Shown in pieces: positions 1 to 11,556 of a DNA stretch of 64,000 nt. The stretch is from Campanula takesimana (taxonomy: Eukaryota > Streptophyta > Magnoliopsida > Asterales > Campanulaceae). The position numbers and the translations under genes are program-made. The notes under the pieces are model-generated. The model was not told where the DNA came from. It made no database searches and was given only the letters and a program-made list of their open reading frames with translations. Location: positions 1,116,001 through 1,180,000 of the forward strand of contig JAOWBW010000363.1 in NCBI GenBank assembly GCA_026119855.1. The letters are read 5' to 3'. The first letter of the stretch is position 1; each line of letters begins with the position of its first letter.

Positions 1-1
1 T

Positions 2-496
2 GAAATCAACAAGGAGCTGGACACTTTCAAGAGTGACTTAACTCACGAATTGAAAAAGATCATGTTTAGCATGGAAAAAGAAGTTGACACGATGATCAAA
101 GCCTCCCTTGAAGCTCTAACTAAAAATCAAGCTAAAAATCTTGAAACTATCAAAGCTGTCTTTGCTACCTTGAAGTCACCAATGGAATATCAAGGCATAA
201 GGATTGAGGAGCTCACAAATACTGTGGTTGGATCCTTTCAAGTGGTTGAAAGAAAGTTGGATACTCTGGAGGAATCAGTTCATAGAGCTGTTAGGATTGT
301 AGGTACAAAAAGTTCAATTCAAGTTGCTGACAATGGTCACGGTAACATCCATTCTCAAGCTGAAAATGATGAAGGCAACATCATTGATTACCCGACCGTG
401 AACAGCTTTGACTGCCTGCTTGTCAACAATTTTAGCTGCACCATCATCATTCCAGAATCTCAAGATGAAGTGAAGATACCAGGATTTGAAATGTAA
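2..496 (+). CDS. C-terminal end of the 3' (post-pol) ORF of a Sirevirus-like copia element, partial
   Basis: This is the open frame entering from the window's left edge and ending at TAA 494-496. No ATG is visible at the start because the gene begins outside the window. The first 95 residues are rich in K, E, L and I and look like an amphipathic coiled coil. The tail is acidic and polar. The frame lies on the same strand as the LTR that follows (884-2483) and ends about 390 bp before its polypurine tract. The related copia element at 45239-60556 has a coiled-coil-ending ORF in the same relative place, so I infer the same gene: the extra ORF downstream of pol that Sirevirus-lineage elements often carry (env-like by position). 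No catalytic motif is visible. A host-derived coiled-coil protein is possible, but the position next to the LTR argues against it. Confidence 0.55.
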   Translation, partial: EINKELDTFKSDLTHELKKIMFSMEKEVDTMIKASLEALTKNQAKNLETIKAVFATLKSPMEYQGIRIEELTNTVVGSFQVVERKLDTLEESVHRAVRIVGTKSSIQVADNGHGNIHSQAENDEGNIIDYPTVNSFDCLLVNNFSCTIIIPESQDEVKIPGFEM

Positions 497-870
497 TCCG
501 ACCGTTCCACCCGACCGCACTACCCGACCGCACCTCTTTACCGTTCCATTTGATAGGCTGGATGCCTTTGTTTCCAAAAACAATTTTTAATTTCTGTTAA
601 CTTTTATTTGGGTTTGTAAAACAATTATTATCCTTTTGGTTTGTACTCTTATTACTTCACTGCCTTAATGATTTTGAGTACTAGTTATGTTTATGTTGTT
701 TGATGCCTTTCATAACTCTCATATATTATTCTTTTTGAAATGCATCAAATATTTCTATCTTCTAGGATTAGATCTTTTATTTTCTTTTTAGGAAGATAGA
801 AATCTATAACATTGAATTATCGTGTGTGCATTGAATTAGTCTTTGTTATAGTAGGTAATGGTCTCAATCA

Positions 871-883
871 AATAGGGGGAGAT
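871..883 (+). other. Polypurine tract of the left copia element
   Basis: A purine-rich run (AATAGGGGGAGAT) sits directly before the LTR start TGTTGGG. The preceding ~35 bases, containing GTAGGTAATGG, closely match the sequence beside the polypurine tract of the 45239-60556 element. This shows the two copia elements are relatives and gives this one plus-strand orientation. Confidence 0.8.
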
Positions 884-2483
884 TGTTGGGTATGCATATT
901 ATAAACCACTCCAATTACCTTTAATTTGATTGATCCCATAACCTCATTTTACCTTTATGGACTTTAGGGCTTATTGTAAGAATTTTTATAAACTTTATTA
1001 GTTAAGTCCATTTGTAGTTTACTTAGTCTTAGAAGATCAGCCCCTCAAATTTTGAAGAACTGCTGCTGCTGTTGTGAAAAAGCTAAGTCTGTGTACCTCA
1101 ATCTTGCTTCTGCTGACAATTATGCGACCGTGTAGATAGTTGCCACATAGGTAGCTACCGCATGGTCTATGCTACTGCAAGACTCTAGCTACCGCACAAC
1201 TTGGTAGAGACCTAGAAAAGACAAGTTTGATACTAATTAACCATGGTCACACTAGTGTCCGAATCACTTGGTTAAATTAGAACGTTGCAAAATTCAAATT
1301 TGAATTTGGTCGTTATGTCTGGTACAAGATAGTACATATTGACCACTAACTTCTGCAACTAAAGACAACAAAGAAATGAGCTCCAATCAGAATTCTCCAG
1401 CTCATTATCTTCCAAACTTGTCCTCTAAGAATTCAAACAGCTACCTCTCTCATTCAAGGCTATAAATAGGCCTTGCATTCTTCATTGAAAAATTACTGAG
1501 ATTCAAAGAGAGAAATTTCTGTTAAAATTCTTGGTGATTGAAAATCATACACAAGATTTCCAGAATCATTTGAATCTTCAAGCGTTCACCTTCAAAAATC
1601 TCCAGCAACCTTCAAGCTCAGCAAATCTCAAGCCTTGTAATACTCAAAGATTCATTAGGCTCTCAATCATATAGATTATATCGAGCTTTTGATTCTTACA
1701 CACACTCACCCCGATTGATCAATCACATAGATTGCATCATTAGGGATACACTGGTCTAAGTCTAGGGTTTGATCTTCATAGAAAGCAGGTGTTGATTCAA
1801 TACTTCATCTCTGTAATTTGTACTCAAGAGAATCAATATATCCTCCATTCAAAATCCAAGACTGACCATCTTGGTAAAGGACGTAGATCTTTTAACAGAT
1901 CGAACTTTTCCAAATCATTGTGTCATTTACTTACTGCACTTTACTTTCTGCAAATTTACTTTCAACAATTATTCTTATTGTTCATATTAATTTTGTTTGT
2001 CGTTTAGTGTTTTGATCTTTACAGCTATTCAAATTATTGTGAATTGTGTTTGTTGATTGCCTACTGCCTTAGTTATCACTTCTGACTACTTATCCATTTG
2101 CCAAAACTCTCAAACACATACTTTCATTTTTCAATCTACCTAGTCAGTATCTCTATCTACCTCTTTGGTTGCTGCATTTTTTTCTGCCGCAATATTACTT
2201 ACCGCAGATTAACCTACCCAGTCAGTGCTTTTGCCTACCGCAGAATGCCTACCGCAACTCTGCCAACCTAGTCATTTTAACTTTAAAACCAACTCTACCT
2301 CGTTTTTATCGAAAACTTCCTCTGTGCATTTTACTGTTGAACTAGTGGTTTACTTGACCGCAAAATTCAAGAAGTAAGCATAAGATTGAATTTTGAAAAA
2401 GGGTTGATAATTTTAGTAGGCTATTCACCCCCCTCCCCATCTAGCCTCCTTTTCATACCCTTGTTGTGTCTTTGGGACCAACA
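884..2483 (+). mobile_element. 3' LTR (1.6 kb) of a Sirevirus-like Ty1/copia retrotransposon
   Basis: The LTR starts TGTTGGGTATGC after a polypurine tract and ends GGGACCAACA, giving the TGTTGG/CCAACA inverted ends of copia LTRs. Its last ~80 bases (CACCCCC, then CATACCCTTGTTG) are shared with the LTRs at 45239 and 59167. The rest of the element, including the 5' LTR, lies left of the window, so the TSD cannot be checked. The LTR abuts the left TIR of the SUFE1-carrying MULE, so the copia element inserted into that MULE. The heptamer TACCGCA and close variants recur along the LTR. Confidence 0.88.
1461..1469 (+). promoter_or_regulatory. TATA box inside the left copia LTR
   Basis: TATAAATAG lies about 580 bp into the 1.6-kb LTR. 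It is followed about 30 bp downstream by the adenine-rich region where the R segment would start. Position and sequence fit the LTR promoter of a copia element. No transcript evidence is available here. Confidence 0.6.
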
Positions 2484-3332
2484 TTAACCATCCAACTTCA
2501 TATACATTTTTATTAAACCTAAATGGCCTAACGGCATCCAATAATGTTAGAAAAACCTAACGATAGTTAACTTGGACATCATTCTCTCCAACCCATTGAA
2601 GAACTCCCTCCAAAACTCCAAGCAATCATCAACCTCTTTCAATCCATTCAAGAACCCAAAGCCAATTACCAACAATTAATTGTTATTCTACGCCTAGAAA
2701 CTTCCCCCTCTTGATCCCTAATTCAAGACCACCGAAAACAAGGTTCAGGGTTGCGTTTCTCATGTATGGGTCAGGGCTTCGATTCTGACAAGAAAAATGT
2801 CATCTTTGAAGCCGATTCTTATGTTCAGCTTACCAAAGGACTCGCTGCTTTGCTTTTTCAAGGTCTTTTCCGGCCGACCCGTTGAAGAAATTCAATGGGT
2901 TTCGCCTGATTTTGTTGTGTTGTTGGGATTACAACACAAGTTTGTTGGCTTCTAGAAATAATGGGTTCTTGAATATGTTGAATTTGATGAAGAGGAAGGC
3001 ATTGATGTTCGGTATTGAAGTTGAAAAAGGAGTTGATCAAGAAACTGAATCGAAAACAGACGTAATGCCCACAAATTCGGTTTCAGGAAATGATATTGGT
3101 ATTGGGGAATTTAAGGTTGAGTCAAGTACTAAGGAAAGTGTCAATGATAAACCGAAATGGGGTGTGTTGGGGAGCAGAGGGTGTGCGATTTAATCTTTAG
3201 AGAATTATATCCAAGTTAACTCTCATTAACTATCGTTAGATTAGGTTAGGTTTTGTTAGGTTTTTCTAACATTATTGGATGTCGTTAGGCCATTTAGGTT
3301 TAATAAAAACGTATATGAAGTTGGATGGTTAA
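2484..3332. mobile_element. MULE-like element (Pack-MULE) with long TIRs, carrying a SUFE1 fragment
   Basis: The stretch 2484-2575 is an inverted repeat of 3211-3332. Shared blocks include AACCATCCAACTTCATATAC, AAACCTAAATGGCCTAACG and ATGTTAGAAAAACCTAAC, with scattered mismatches and an indel. Long TIRs around non-transposon coding sequence are the hallmark of Pack-MULEs. The left TIR is cut by the copia LTR ending at 2483, so the true outer end lies beyond that LTR. The right TIR may also run past 3332. The 9-bp TSD therefore cannot be read. Confidence 0.72.
2583..3193 (+). pseudogene. SUFE1: Captured, decayed fragment of plastid SufE (SUFE1-like)
   Basis: Read across three frames, the translation follows the SufE family in order. 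It has LPPKLQAIINLFQSIQEPKA near the start, then KVQGCVSHVWVRAS, VIFEADS...LTKGLAALL, VEEIQWVSPDFVVLLGLQ, SRNNGFLNMLNLMKRKALM, an acidic linker, and VLGSRG as at the start of the BolA part of SUFE1. SufE proteins activate the plastid cysteine desulfurase for Fe-S cluster assembly, and the conserved Cys of the GCVS motif is still present. The copy is broken by at least three 1-nt frame changes (near 2780, 2865 and 2935) and in-frame stops. It has no introns in the part present and stops just after the BolA domain begins. It lies inside MULE TIRs, so I call it a transduplicated pseudogene fragment, not a host gene. Confidence 0.85.
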
Positions 3333-3551
3333 AACTGCTAAAAAAACATGGGTGTTTAAAACCGGAGCATAAGCAAAGTACAACAGTTTAGAATGTCGAT
3401 TGGCCTTGTTTTAATTACATAAGTTTCAATAATTTCAATAAAGCCCTTAATAGCTAATATCAATTAGAAATCCATACATTTTATCAATCACGTACATGAC
3501 ACATGCTACTTAACTGACTTTTCTAACAACACTCAATTATTCTTTTAAATA
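3333..3551. other. Unassigned spacer
   Basis: AT-rich sequence between the SUFE1-bearing MULE and the Stowaway-like MITE. It may include the outer part of the MULE right TIR, but the left counterpart is hidden behind the copia insertion. I see no gene. Confidence 0.5.
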
Positions 3552-3860
3552 CTCCCTCCGTCCTAAAGTAAGAGTTTTACCTTAGTTATGCACACTTAAT
3601 AAGAAAAACAATAAGAAATGGGTAAATATTTCAAGTGAAATGAGGGCATTATTGTCCAAAAGACTATTCACAATGCAAGTAAGTATAAGTAAATTAGTAA
3701 AGTGTTAGGGTTTGTTAATTATATAAGAATCACAAGAACAAAGTTGTCTAAAATACTATTCATTATGTCCCATCCTTTGCCATTTTGAGTAAGAACTCTT
3801 ACTTTGGTACTCTAAGACGTACCAAAATAAAAAGTATGACTCTTACTTTAATACAGAGGG
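3552..3860. mobile_element. Stowaway-like (Tc1/mariner) MITE, TA target duplication
   Basis: It starts CTCCCTCCGTCCTAAAGTAAG and ends with the inverted match CTTACTTTAATACAGAGGG. A TA dinucleotide lies on each side (3550-3551 and 3861-3862). The CTCCCTCCGTCC terminus and TA duplication are typical of plant Stowaway/mariner MITEs. It is 309 bp long with no coding capacity. Confidence 0.88.
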
Positions 3861-4815
3861 TACAAAAGGAAAATGTAGAAATATGCCTCTGTACTTAGGT
3901 CAAGGATGCATATCTGCCCTTATATAAGTTAATCGCTATATATGCCTCTGTACTTAAGAAAAATGTATGGATATTTGGGCATCGTTAAATTTCCATCCAT
4001 TTCCTGATGGAATGGGTGACTATGCATCTTAGTTGGCATGTAAAATTTCTTACGTGAAAACAAATTGCCCAAGTGGAATTTGTTGAGTATGATGGACTCG
4101 AAACTACGTCGTTTTGATTGTAAAAATAGAAGACCAATGTTCGTTAAGTAGTTAATAAATTTGTTAAATAATTGATGAAATAACATTTATTAGCCACTTC
4201 AGTTAGCAAGTTTGTTAAAAATATCAATTTTCTTAATTATCCTCATCATCTTCAACACCGGCACCACTGTCACCCACCCACCACTCACAAGTCGCAACCA
4301 TCATCCACCATTACCACCAAATTCAACACTTCCATTACTACTACAAAAATCAATACCACAAAATCACAACCATATCAAGACCAACAAAATCACAACACAA
4401 ATGGAATAAATTGACAAATTTAGATAGATCAAAAGCCACCATCACAGATCTGAAAAATCGTGAATCTCAATCAAAACCAAGTTCGTTTTTTTAGAATGGG
4501 TAAATATGAAATATATTTGATAAATAAGAAGAGATGTGCTGGGGGAAGGGGAAAGGGAAGATCTGGACAGAGTAGCCATGGTAATTTGAAATAGATATGA
4601 GAATAAGAAAAAGAAATGTGGTGAGTTTTGTCTCCCAGACGAATTATGAGTTAGGGCACCGGACGAGTGTTGACGACATTGATATGAGTTGGTTGATGGC
4701 GGTGGCTGCCGGTGATGTTGGGTCGGAGAGAGATTAACGGAGGCGGAGTGAGAATTTTGGTGGGCGATATGGGAGCGAAAATGGCGTGGGGGGTGAGGGG
4801 TGAGGACAGCTGGGG

Positions 4816-6926
4816 TGTCGCGACCCCGAACCCCGCGGGCCCGAGACCGCGAGCTGGACGTCGACTTAAAATCCAAACTGTGAAATACCGAAGTTAAAAA
4901 TTCCATTTGATACCAAAAGGATGATCCAAAGTTTTACAAATCCAAGTTTGATAATAACCAAATACAACTATCATAAACTTCCACAAGTTTATGCCCAACA
5001 AAAGATAAATGTACAATTCTTAATGACGTCATTGTTTGGTACAACTATCCCAAAAAGGTTACACATTTATATAATGTAAACCAACCTATAACAACTTTCC
5101 CCAAAAGAATGTATCCACACTCGACGTCCTCTTTCTCGTGATCAGCGAGACTAATCCTTAGCACCTGGGGGGGGGTTAAGGAAAAACAAAGATAAAAGAA
5201 AGGGGGTGAGATAAATCTCAATAAGTTACTAATGCAACTACATGACATGCTATGATGCAATAATCCATAATAAATCACATAACACATAGCAATTATCATA
5301 TGTCAGATAGCAGCGGAAATAAACACATAACAAAGGATATTAGGCAAGGTTTCCAAACCGATACATCCAAATAAAAGATCGCTGCGCAGCTTCAATAATC
5401 AACAAATCACACCTTCATAATAGCATGAAAGCCGAAGAGAAAACCCCCGGTACCGGAACAATAACCATAAGAGTGTCACAAAGGACAAGAGCCATGACAC
5501 AAAGTCATGCTCGGTAGATAGATACATTCACAAAGGAAGCTAACTTATCTCTTCCAAGACCAATCTGGAAAAGGGTATAGTAAGGGCAAAACAATGGTCA
5601 ACATTATAATGGACTTGGCTTTGCCATTATAATCTTTCCCATCGCCCGATGCAACAAGTATGCCAGCTGGGCTTCCAAATAAATGCTAAGTAATAATATA
5701 TTAGCATGAATAAACATCTTACGATTCCAAAGTAGGGAATCATTCCAATTAAATCACCACAAAGGTAAACCAATACAAACAGCACATCAAAGATGGACCA
5801 CATTCCCAAAATGGTACTTAATCAAATTCCATATCATATTTATTCACATAAGAATCAATTCCACTTAATAAAGTGTTCCACGGTGTTATCTTAAGTTAAT
5901 TAGGAGAAGGAAACCTAAACTAGGTAAGCCATTAGCCTTAGACCAAGCAAAAGGGCAAAATTCCCAAGCAGGCGGGCGGGCGGGCGCCTGGGTAGGGGCG
6001 AGCGGGCGCTCATTTGACCAGAAGGTCAGGCCACTGGAAAAAGGGGTGCAGGCGGGCGCTTGGGCAAGGGCGGGCGGGCGCTCGGCCTGGGTTTTGACCG
6101 GGAAGAACAGAGCTGGGTTCTTCAATTTCGACCCAAAATACACCAAAACACAAAATGCTCAAAATCAACTCCTACAACAAGTTCCAAAATGTACCAAAAC
6201 AACTTATATCTGGGATGGGGATCCAAATACACCATTTATCAACCAAAACCGAGAATCAAACTCAACATTCATAAAATCACCATTTTTGACCAAAACTCAA
6301 ATAAATTCCAAATAAATTCTAAACTCAACCAAACTTCCAATATAACACATCAAGCATTATATAAACATGATATGAACATTTTAGCATAAAAATGGGGAAA
6401 AGTAACTTACTTGGATTTTCTCAAAGATGACGGAATTCGAATATTTTTGATTATACGCGATCCTATCGACGATCTAAACAAGTTTCAAGTTTTAAGAAAC
6501 GAGAAATAACAAGAGGAAGATGAAGAAAATGAAGAGAGAAGTGAGAGAGAAGTGAGAGAGAAAAACTTACCATAACAAGGAGAGAGAGAGAGAGAGAGTT
6601 TGCTGGGAGGTGATGAGGGAGAAGGGGAAGAGTAGGGAGAAGATGAGGAGTAGGGAGGGGGTAGTTAAAATGATTTAAAGAATTTACACTTAGGCCTCCT
6701 CCTCTACACTACACACAAATACTTGCACTCCCTACTACAATTAAGACTCAACAATACTACACTAATCCAAATGACCCAATTAAAATGCTAGGCATAAATA
6801 TCATGAAACATAAAATGCACACATAAATATTTAAATAAATAATAATTTAAATAAATAGATAGGCAAATAATTAAATAATAATCATTTATTACTAATAAAA
6901 TAGAGCCTAGATTTCGGGTCGTGACA
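4816..6926 (-). repeat. Gypsy1 3' LTR (2111 bp)
   Basis: Bounded by TGTCGCGACC and GGTCGTGACA on the plus strand, i.e. TGTCACGACC...GGTCGCGACA in sense. It contains a GC-rich GGGCGGGCGC-type repeat (about 5970-6090), a GA run (6580-6598) and a G homopolymer near 5167. Small ORFs inside it (for example 5627-5809) recur identically in the other LTR and are not treated as genes. Confidence 0.9.
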
Positions 6927-6943
6927 TTCACTCCCCCTTTAAG
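6927..6943 (-). other. Gypsy1 polypurine tract
   Basis: On the minus strand CTTAAAGGGGGAGTGAA immediately precedes the 3' LTR start TGTCACGACC. This fits the plus-strand primer site of a gypsy element and fixes the orientation. Confidence 0.85.
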
Positions 6944-6960
6944 AAAATTCGACCCGAATT

Positions 6961-9900
6961 TTAATAAGACTTACCTGAATTAAAAAGCCACGGATATTTC
7001 CTCTCGATCTCATCTTGGAGTTCCCACGTCGATTCCTCAATAATATGATTCCTCCAAAGAACTCGAACCAACGCAATGCTTTTGTTTCTCAATTCTTGGA
7101 CTTTGGCATCTAAAATCTGAACCGGTCGTTCCTCGTAAGTCATATCGGGCTCAATATCCTCCGGTATCCTCGGTAACGCGTGAGATGGATCATGAATATA
7201 CTTCCGAAGCATAGAAACGTGGAACACGTTGTGCAACCGGTCCAAAGATGGTGGTAACGCAAGTCGATACGCTAGAAGTCCAACCTTTCCCAAAATCTCA
7301 AACGGGCCAATAAACCTTGGAGCCAATTTGCCTTTCTTCCCAAACCTACGAATACCCACCTTCGGAGATACTTTCAAGAACACAAAATCACCAGTCTGAA
7401 AAATAAGATCTCATCTTCGGTTATCTGCATAGCTCTTATGTCGACTCTGGGCTGTTTTCAATCGATCCCGGATAACTCTAACTTTCTCAACCGAATCCCG
7501 AAGCAAATCGATACCCACGATCTTCGCTTCACCGACCTCATCCCAACAAATAGGCGATCTACACTTTCTTCCATACAAAGCCTCATACGGTGCCATCTCG
7601 ATACTAGCCTGATAACTGTTGTTGTAAGAGAACTCCACTAACGGTAAATGTCTATCCCAAGAATCAGAGAAGTCTATCGAACAAGATCGCAACATATCCT
7701 CAAGAATCTGAATAGTCCTCTCGGATTGACCGTCGGTCTGAGGGTGAAAAGCTGTACTAAAACGCAAATCTGAACCCAAAGCTTCCTGAAACGCCTTCCA
7801 GAATCTAGAAGTAAACCTCGGGTCTCGATCTGACACAATACTAACCGGAACACCATGCAATCTAACGATCTCGTCGATGTAAATGGTCGCAAGCTTCTCC
7901 ATCGAATATCTAATGTCAATAGGCAAGAAATGGGCACTCTTGGTCAATCTATCCACTATTACCCAAACACTGTAATACTTCCTACGGGTACGAGGTAGTC
8001 CCATAACGAAATCCATAGTCACATGCTCCCATTTCCACTCGGGAATCTCTAACGGCTGAAGTAGTCCCGCGGGTCTCTGATGCTCGGCTTTGACCTGCTG
8101 ACAAGTTAGACACTTCGAAACATACTCCGCTATTTCCCTTTTCATATTATTCCACCAAAAATGTTGCTTCAGATTCTGGTACATCTTCGTACTACCTGGA
8201 TGAATAGTATATCTCGATTTGTGACCTTCATCTAAAACTTGTCTCTTTATCCCACCAACATCGGTTACACACAAATGACCACGGAAAGTCAACACCCCAT
8301 TTGAACTCAAAGAAAAATCCTCGAAGTTATTTTCCTTCAATTTACCCATTACCTTCACCAACTCGGGATCCTCTTTCTGAGCTTCCTTTATCCTCTGAAT
8401 TAGGGTCGGAGATACCCTAATATTCGCAAAAATAGCCCCATGTCTTGATTCACGAGGAGACCAATCTCGAACATCCTCAAGCATTTTCCACTCACGGACC
8501 ATCATCGAAGCCACATAAGATTTTCTACTAATCGCATCGGCAACCACATTCGCCTTCCCCGGATGATAGGAAATCGTACAATCATAATCCTTCAACAATT
8601 CTATCCATCGGCGTTGCCTATTATTCAATTCTTTCTGGGAGAAAAGGTATTTCAAACTCTTGTGATCCGTAAAAATTTCAAACTTCGCCCCATAAAGGTA
8701 ATGCTTCCATTTGTGCAACGCAAAGACTATCGCTGCCAACTCCATATCATGAGTCGGGTAATTCTGTTCACTCGGGCTCAACTTCCTCGAAGCATACGCA
8801 ATCACCTTCCTGTTCTGCATCAAAACACAACCCAAACCCTCTTTCGAAGCATCACTATAAATTACTAAATCATCATTCCCATTAGGCAAGGTCAAGATCG
8901 GAGCGGTAGTCAACCTCTTCTTCAATTCCTCGAAACTCTTGTCGCATTTCTCGGTCCACTCAAGCAGGACATTCTTCCGGGTCAACTGAGTCATCGGAGT
9001 AGCAATCCTCGAAAACCCTTCAATAAATCTTCTGTAATACCCGGCTAAACCCAGAAAACTTCTGATCTCTGTCACTGATTCGGGTCTTTTCCAATCCACT
9101 ATGGCTTCAATCTTTGACGGGTCCAGTGAAATCCCGTCCTTTGAAATAACATGACCCAGAAATGACACCTTCTCGAGCCAAAATTCGCATTTACTAAACT
9201 TCGCAAACAATTTCTCCCTCGCAAGAACGGATAAGACTTTCCTCAAGTGTTGCTCGTGCTCCTCTCGGGATTTAGAGTAGACGAGTATATCATCAATAAA
9301 GACCACCACGAACGAATCAAGATAAGGATGGAAAACTCGGTTCATCAAATCCATAAACACTGCAGGCGTATTGGTCAACCCAAACGGCATAACCAAGAAC
9401 TCATAATGACCATAACGAGTGCGAAAGGCAGTCTTCGGAATATCCTCCGATCGAACCTTCAACTGATGGTACCCACTCCTCAAATCAAGCTTGGAAAACA
9501 CAACGGACCCTTGAAGCTGATCAAATAAATCATCAATGAGAGGTAGAGGATACTTGTTCTTCACTGTAACCTGATTCAACTTTCGGTAGTCAATACACAA
9601 TCTCAACGAACCATCTTTCTTCCGCACAAACAAAACCGATGCTCCCCACGGGGAAACACTAGGGCGGATAAACCCTCGATCAAGCAACTCTTGCAACTGG
9701 ACCTTTAATTCCTTCAACTCTGCGGGAGCCAACCTATAAGGTGCTTTCGAAATTGGAGCCGTACCCGGCAAAAGATCTATACAAAATTCTATCTCACGAT
9801 CGGGAGGCATATCATACTCGGTAGAGAAAACATCGGTAAATTCCCGAACTACCCGAACACTATCCAAACTAGGGGATTCCTTCCTAGTATCAAGAACACT

Positions 9901-11436
9901 AGCCAAATACCCCTCACAACCACTATGCAATAATTTTCTCGCTTTCATATAAGAAATTAAGCGAACCTTTCTACTCAGAGGACTAGCCTCAAACACAAAT
10001 TTAGGCACATCGGGAATAGAAAAAGTAACAGTTTTCTTACGGCAATCAACGGAAGCATGAAACTTGCTCAACCAATCCATACCCAAAATGACATCAAAGT
10101 CTTGGATAGGAAGAACTACCAAATCCGCACAAAGGACACGACCACAAATAACCACATCACAAGCACGAAAGACTCGATCAGAAATCAAGCATTCTCCTAT
10201 AGGGGTCGACACCTCTAGCACGTACGGTAAAGACTCGAATGCAGCATTTAACATGGAAGCAAATTGCACAGAAATGTATGAATGAGATGATCCTGGATCT
10301 ACTAACGCTCGTGCGCTCACATTAGACACAGAAACAATACCTCCAATAACCGAAGGATCATCGGTCGCCTGTTGTTGATTCATGGCATATATATTTCCTT
10401 GAACTTTGGGCTTCCCAGCGGCATCCCTTTTCTGACCCTGATTAGTACCAACCCCTGACCCGGATGACTGACCTCGGTGCCTCGTGCAGTCTCTCGCAAA
10501 GTGCCCCATTTCACCACAATTGGTACACTTGCCTTGCTTTTTCCAACACCTATCCTCCGTATGGCCTACCCTCTGACAAAAGGTACAAGGCTTCCTATTC
10601 TGAATCCCCAGAGTAGTACCCGGATTCCTCGGTGTGGTTTGCCCCTTAAACTGAGATGATGCTCCCGGGTTACCCCGGTTGTCGGAACGGTGTTGAGGTT
10701 GAGATTTAGCATGGCTTCCCGGTTTACCCGTACCCACAACCTCGGTTTTCCTTTTGTACTCCCCAATATCTTGCTCTATCAAGTAGGCTCGGTCTACCGC
10801 ATCTTGGAAGGTCACAATCCGTTGGGCAATAAGTTGAGTACGGATGGAGGTCTTCAATCCCCGAATGAATCTCATAGCTTTTTGTTCCTCGGTCCTCACC
10901 AAATAGTCACAATACCGGGCTAATTCTGTGAACTTAGCCGAGTATTGTGCTATAGACAACAAACCTTGCTCCAGGTTGAGCAGCTCGATCTCCTTTCGGT
11001 TTTGATCAACAACCGGAATGAAATGTTCCTTGAATTTGCGCACAAACAACTCCCACGCATACACCGTGCGAGTGTCATCCCAAGTAGCTTTGACCCCTTT
11101 CCACCAATGCTCGGCGGCACCAACAAGCTTATAAGCCGCAAACCGGACCCTATCCTCATCCGTGCAACCAAATACCTCATAAATCTTCTCCATCGACTCA
11201 ATCCATAACTCAGCTTTCCTTACATCGGGTTCCCCATTGAATTCAACCGGTTTCAACTTCAGAAATTGCTCTAAACCATAACGGGGTGGTGGTGCTTGAT
11301 CTACTCTCGGACCTTGATCATGAATAGCCTTCATGGCCGCCTCAAACATGCCTTGAAACATAGCACGTGCTTCTTCCCTTGTGTCATTCTGATTCTGTGC
11401 CCCACTAGTACCTTCACCTGTCCTTCTTCTAGCCAT
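6961..11436 (-). pseudogene. gag-pol: Gypsy1 gag-pol polyprotein with one in-frame stop
   Basis: A single frame of 1492 codons from ATG 11436; an upstream TTG would only extend it by three codons. Approximate order: gag 50-230; two CCHC knuckles, CTFCQRVGHTEDRC (~284-297) and CTNCGEMGHFARDC (~304-317); protease ALVDPGSSHSYIS (~377); RT with FSKLDLRSGYHQ and the FIDD active site (~713); RNase H with YSDAS and THDMELAA; integrase with an HHCC finger (GHKSRYTIHPGS...CLTCQQVK), catalytic D in TMDF, D in VSDRDPRF and E in DGQSERT; and a C-terminal chromodomain-like tail (VQILDAKVQELRNKSI...LVRVLWRNH). The frame is interrupted only by TGA at 7411-7413, between the integrase core and the chromodomain, most simply a CGA-to-TGA transition. 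The protease has DPG rather than DSG/DTG, a variant often seen in this lineage. The chromodomain suggests Tekay/Del. Confidence 0.93.
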
Positions 11437-11542
11437 TGAGAACAATTACCTGCATAAAACATCAACCGTTACTCACTCCGAACACAACTACCCACCTAGG
11501 TCATACTAGTCCACCTAGACTTATACTTAGAGATAAACCATT

Positions 11543-11554
11543 GCTCTGATACCA
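11543..11554 (-). other. Gypsy1 primer-binding site (initiator tRNA-Met)
   Basis: The minus strand reads TGGTATCAGAGC two bases after the 5' LTR end. This is the standard complement of the 3' end of plant initiator tRNA-Met. It places the 5' side of the element on the right. Confidence 0.9.
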
Positions 11555-11556
11555 AC

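Noticed and set aside
4442..4906. 154-codon minus-strand ORF
   Set aside because: Spans the junction between the DNA element and the gypsy1 LTR, so it cannot be an original gene; low-complexity Ser/Pro/His content.
5627..5809. 60-codon ORF repeated identically at 12367-12549
   Set aside because: It is repeated only because both lie in the LTRs of gypsy1; no domain, no conservation beyond the LTR.
10365..10380. Loss of the protease active site in gypsy1 (DPG instead of DSG/DTG)
   Set aside because: DPG-type sites are common in this chromovirus lineage, so I do not treat it as a lesion.
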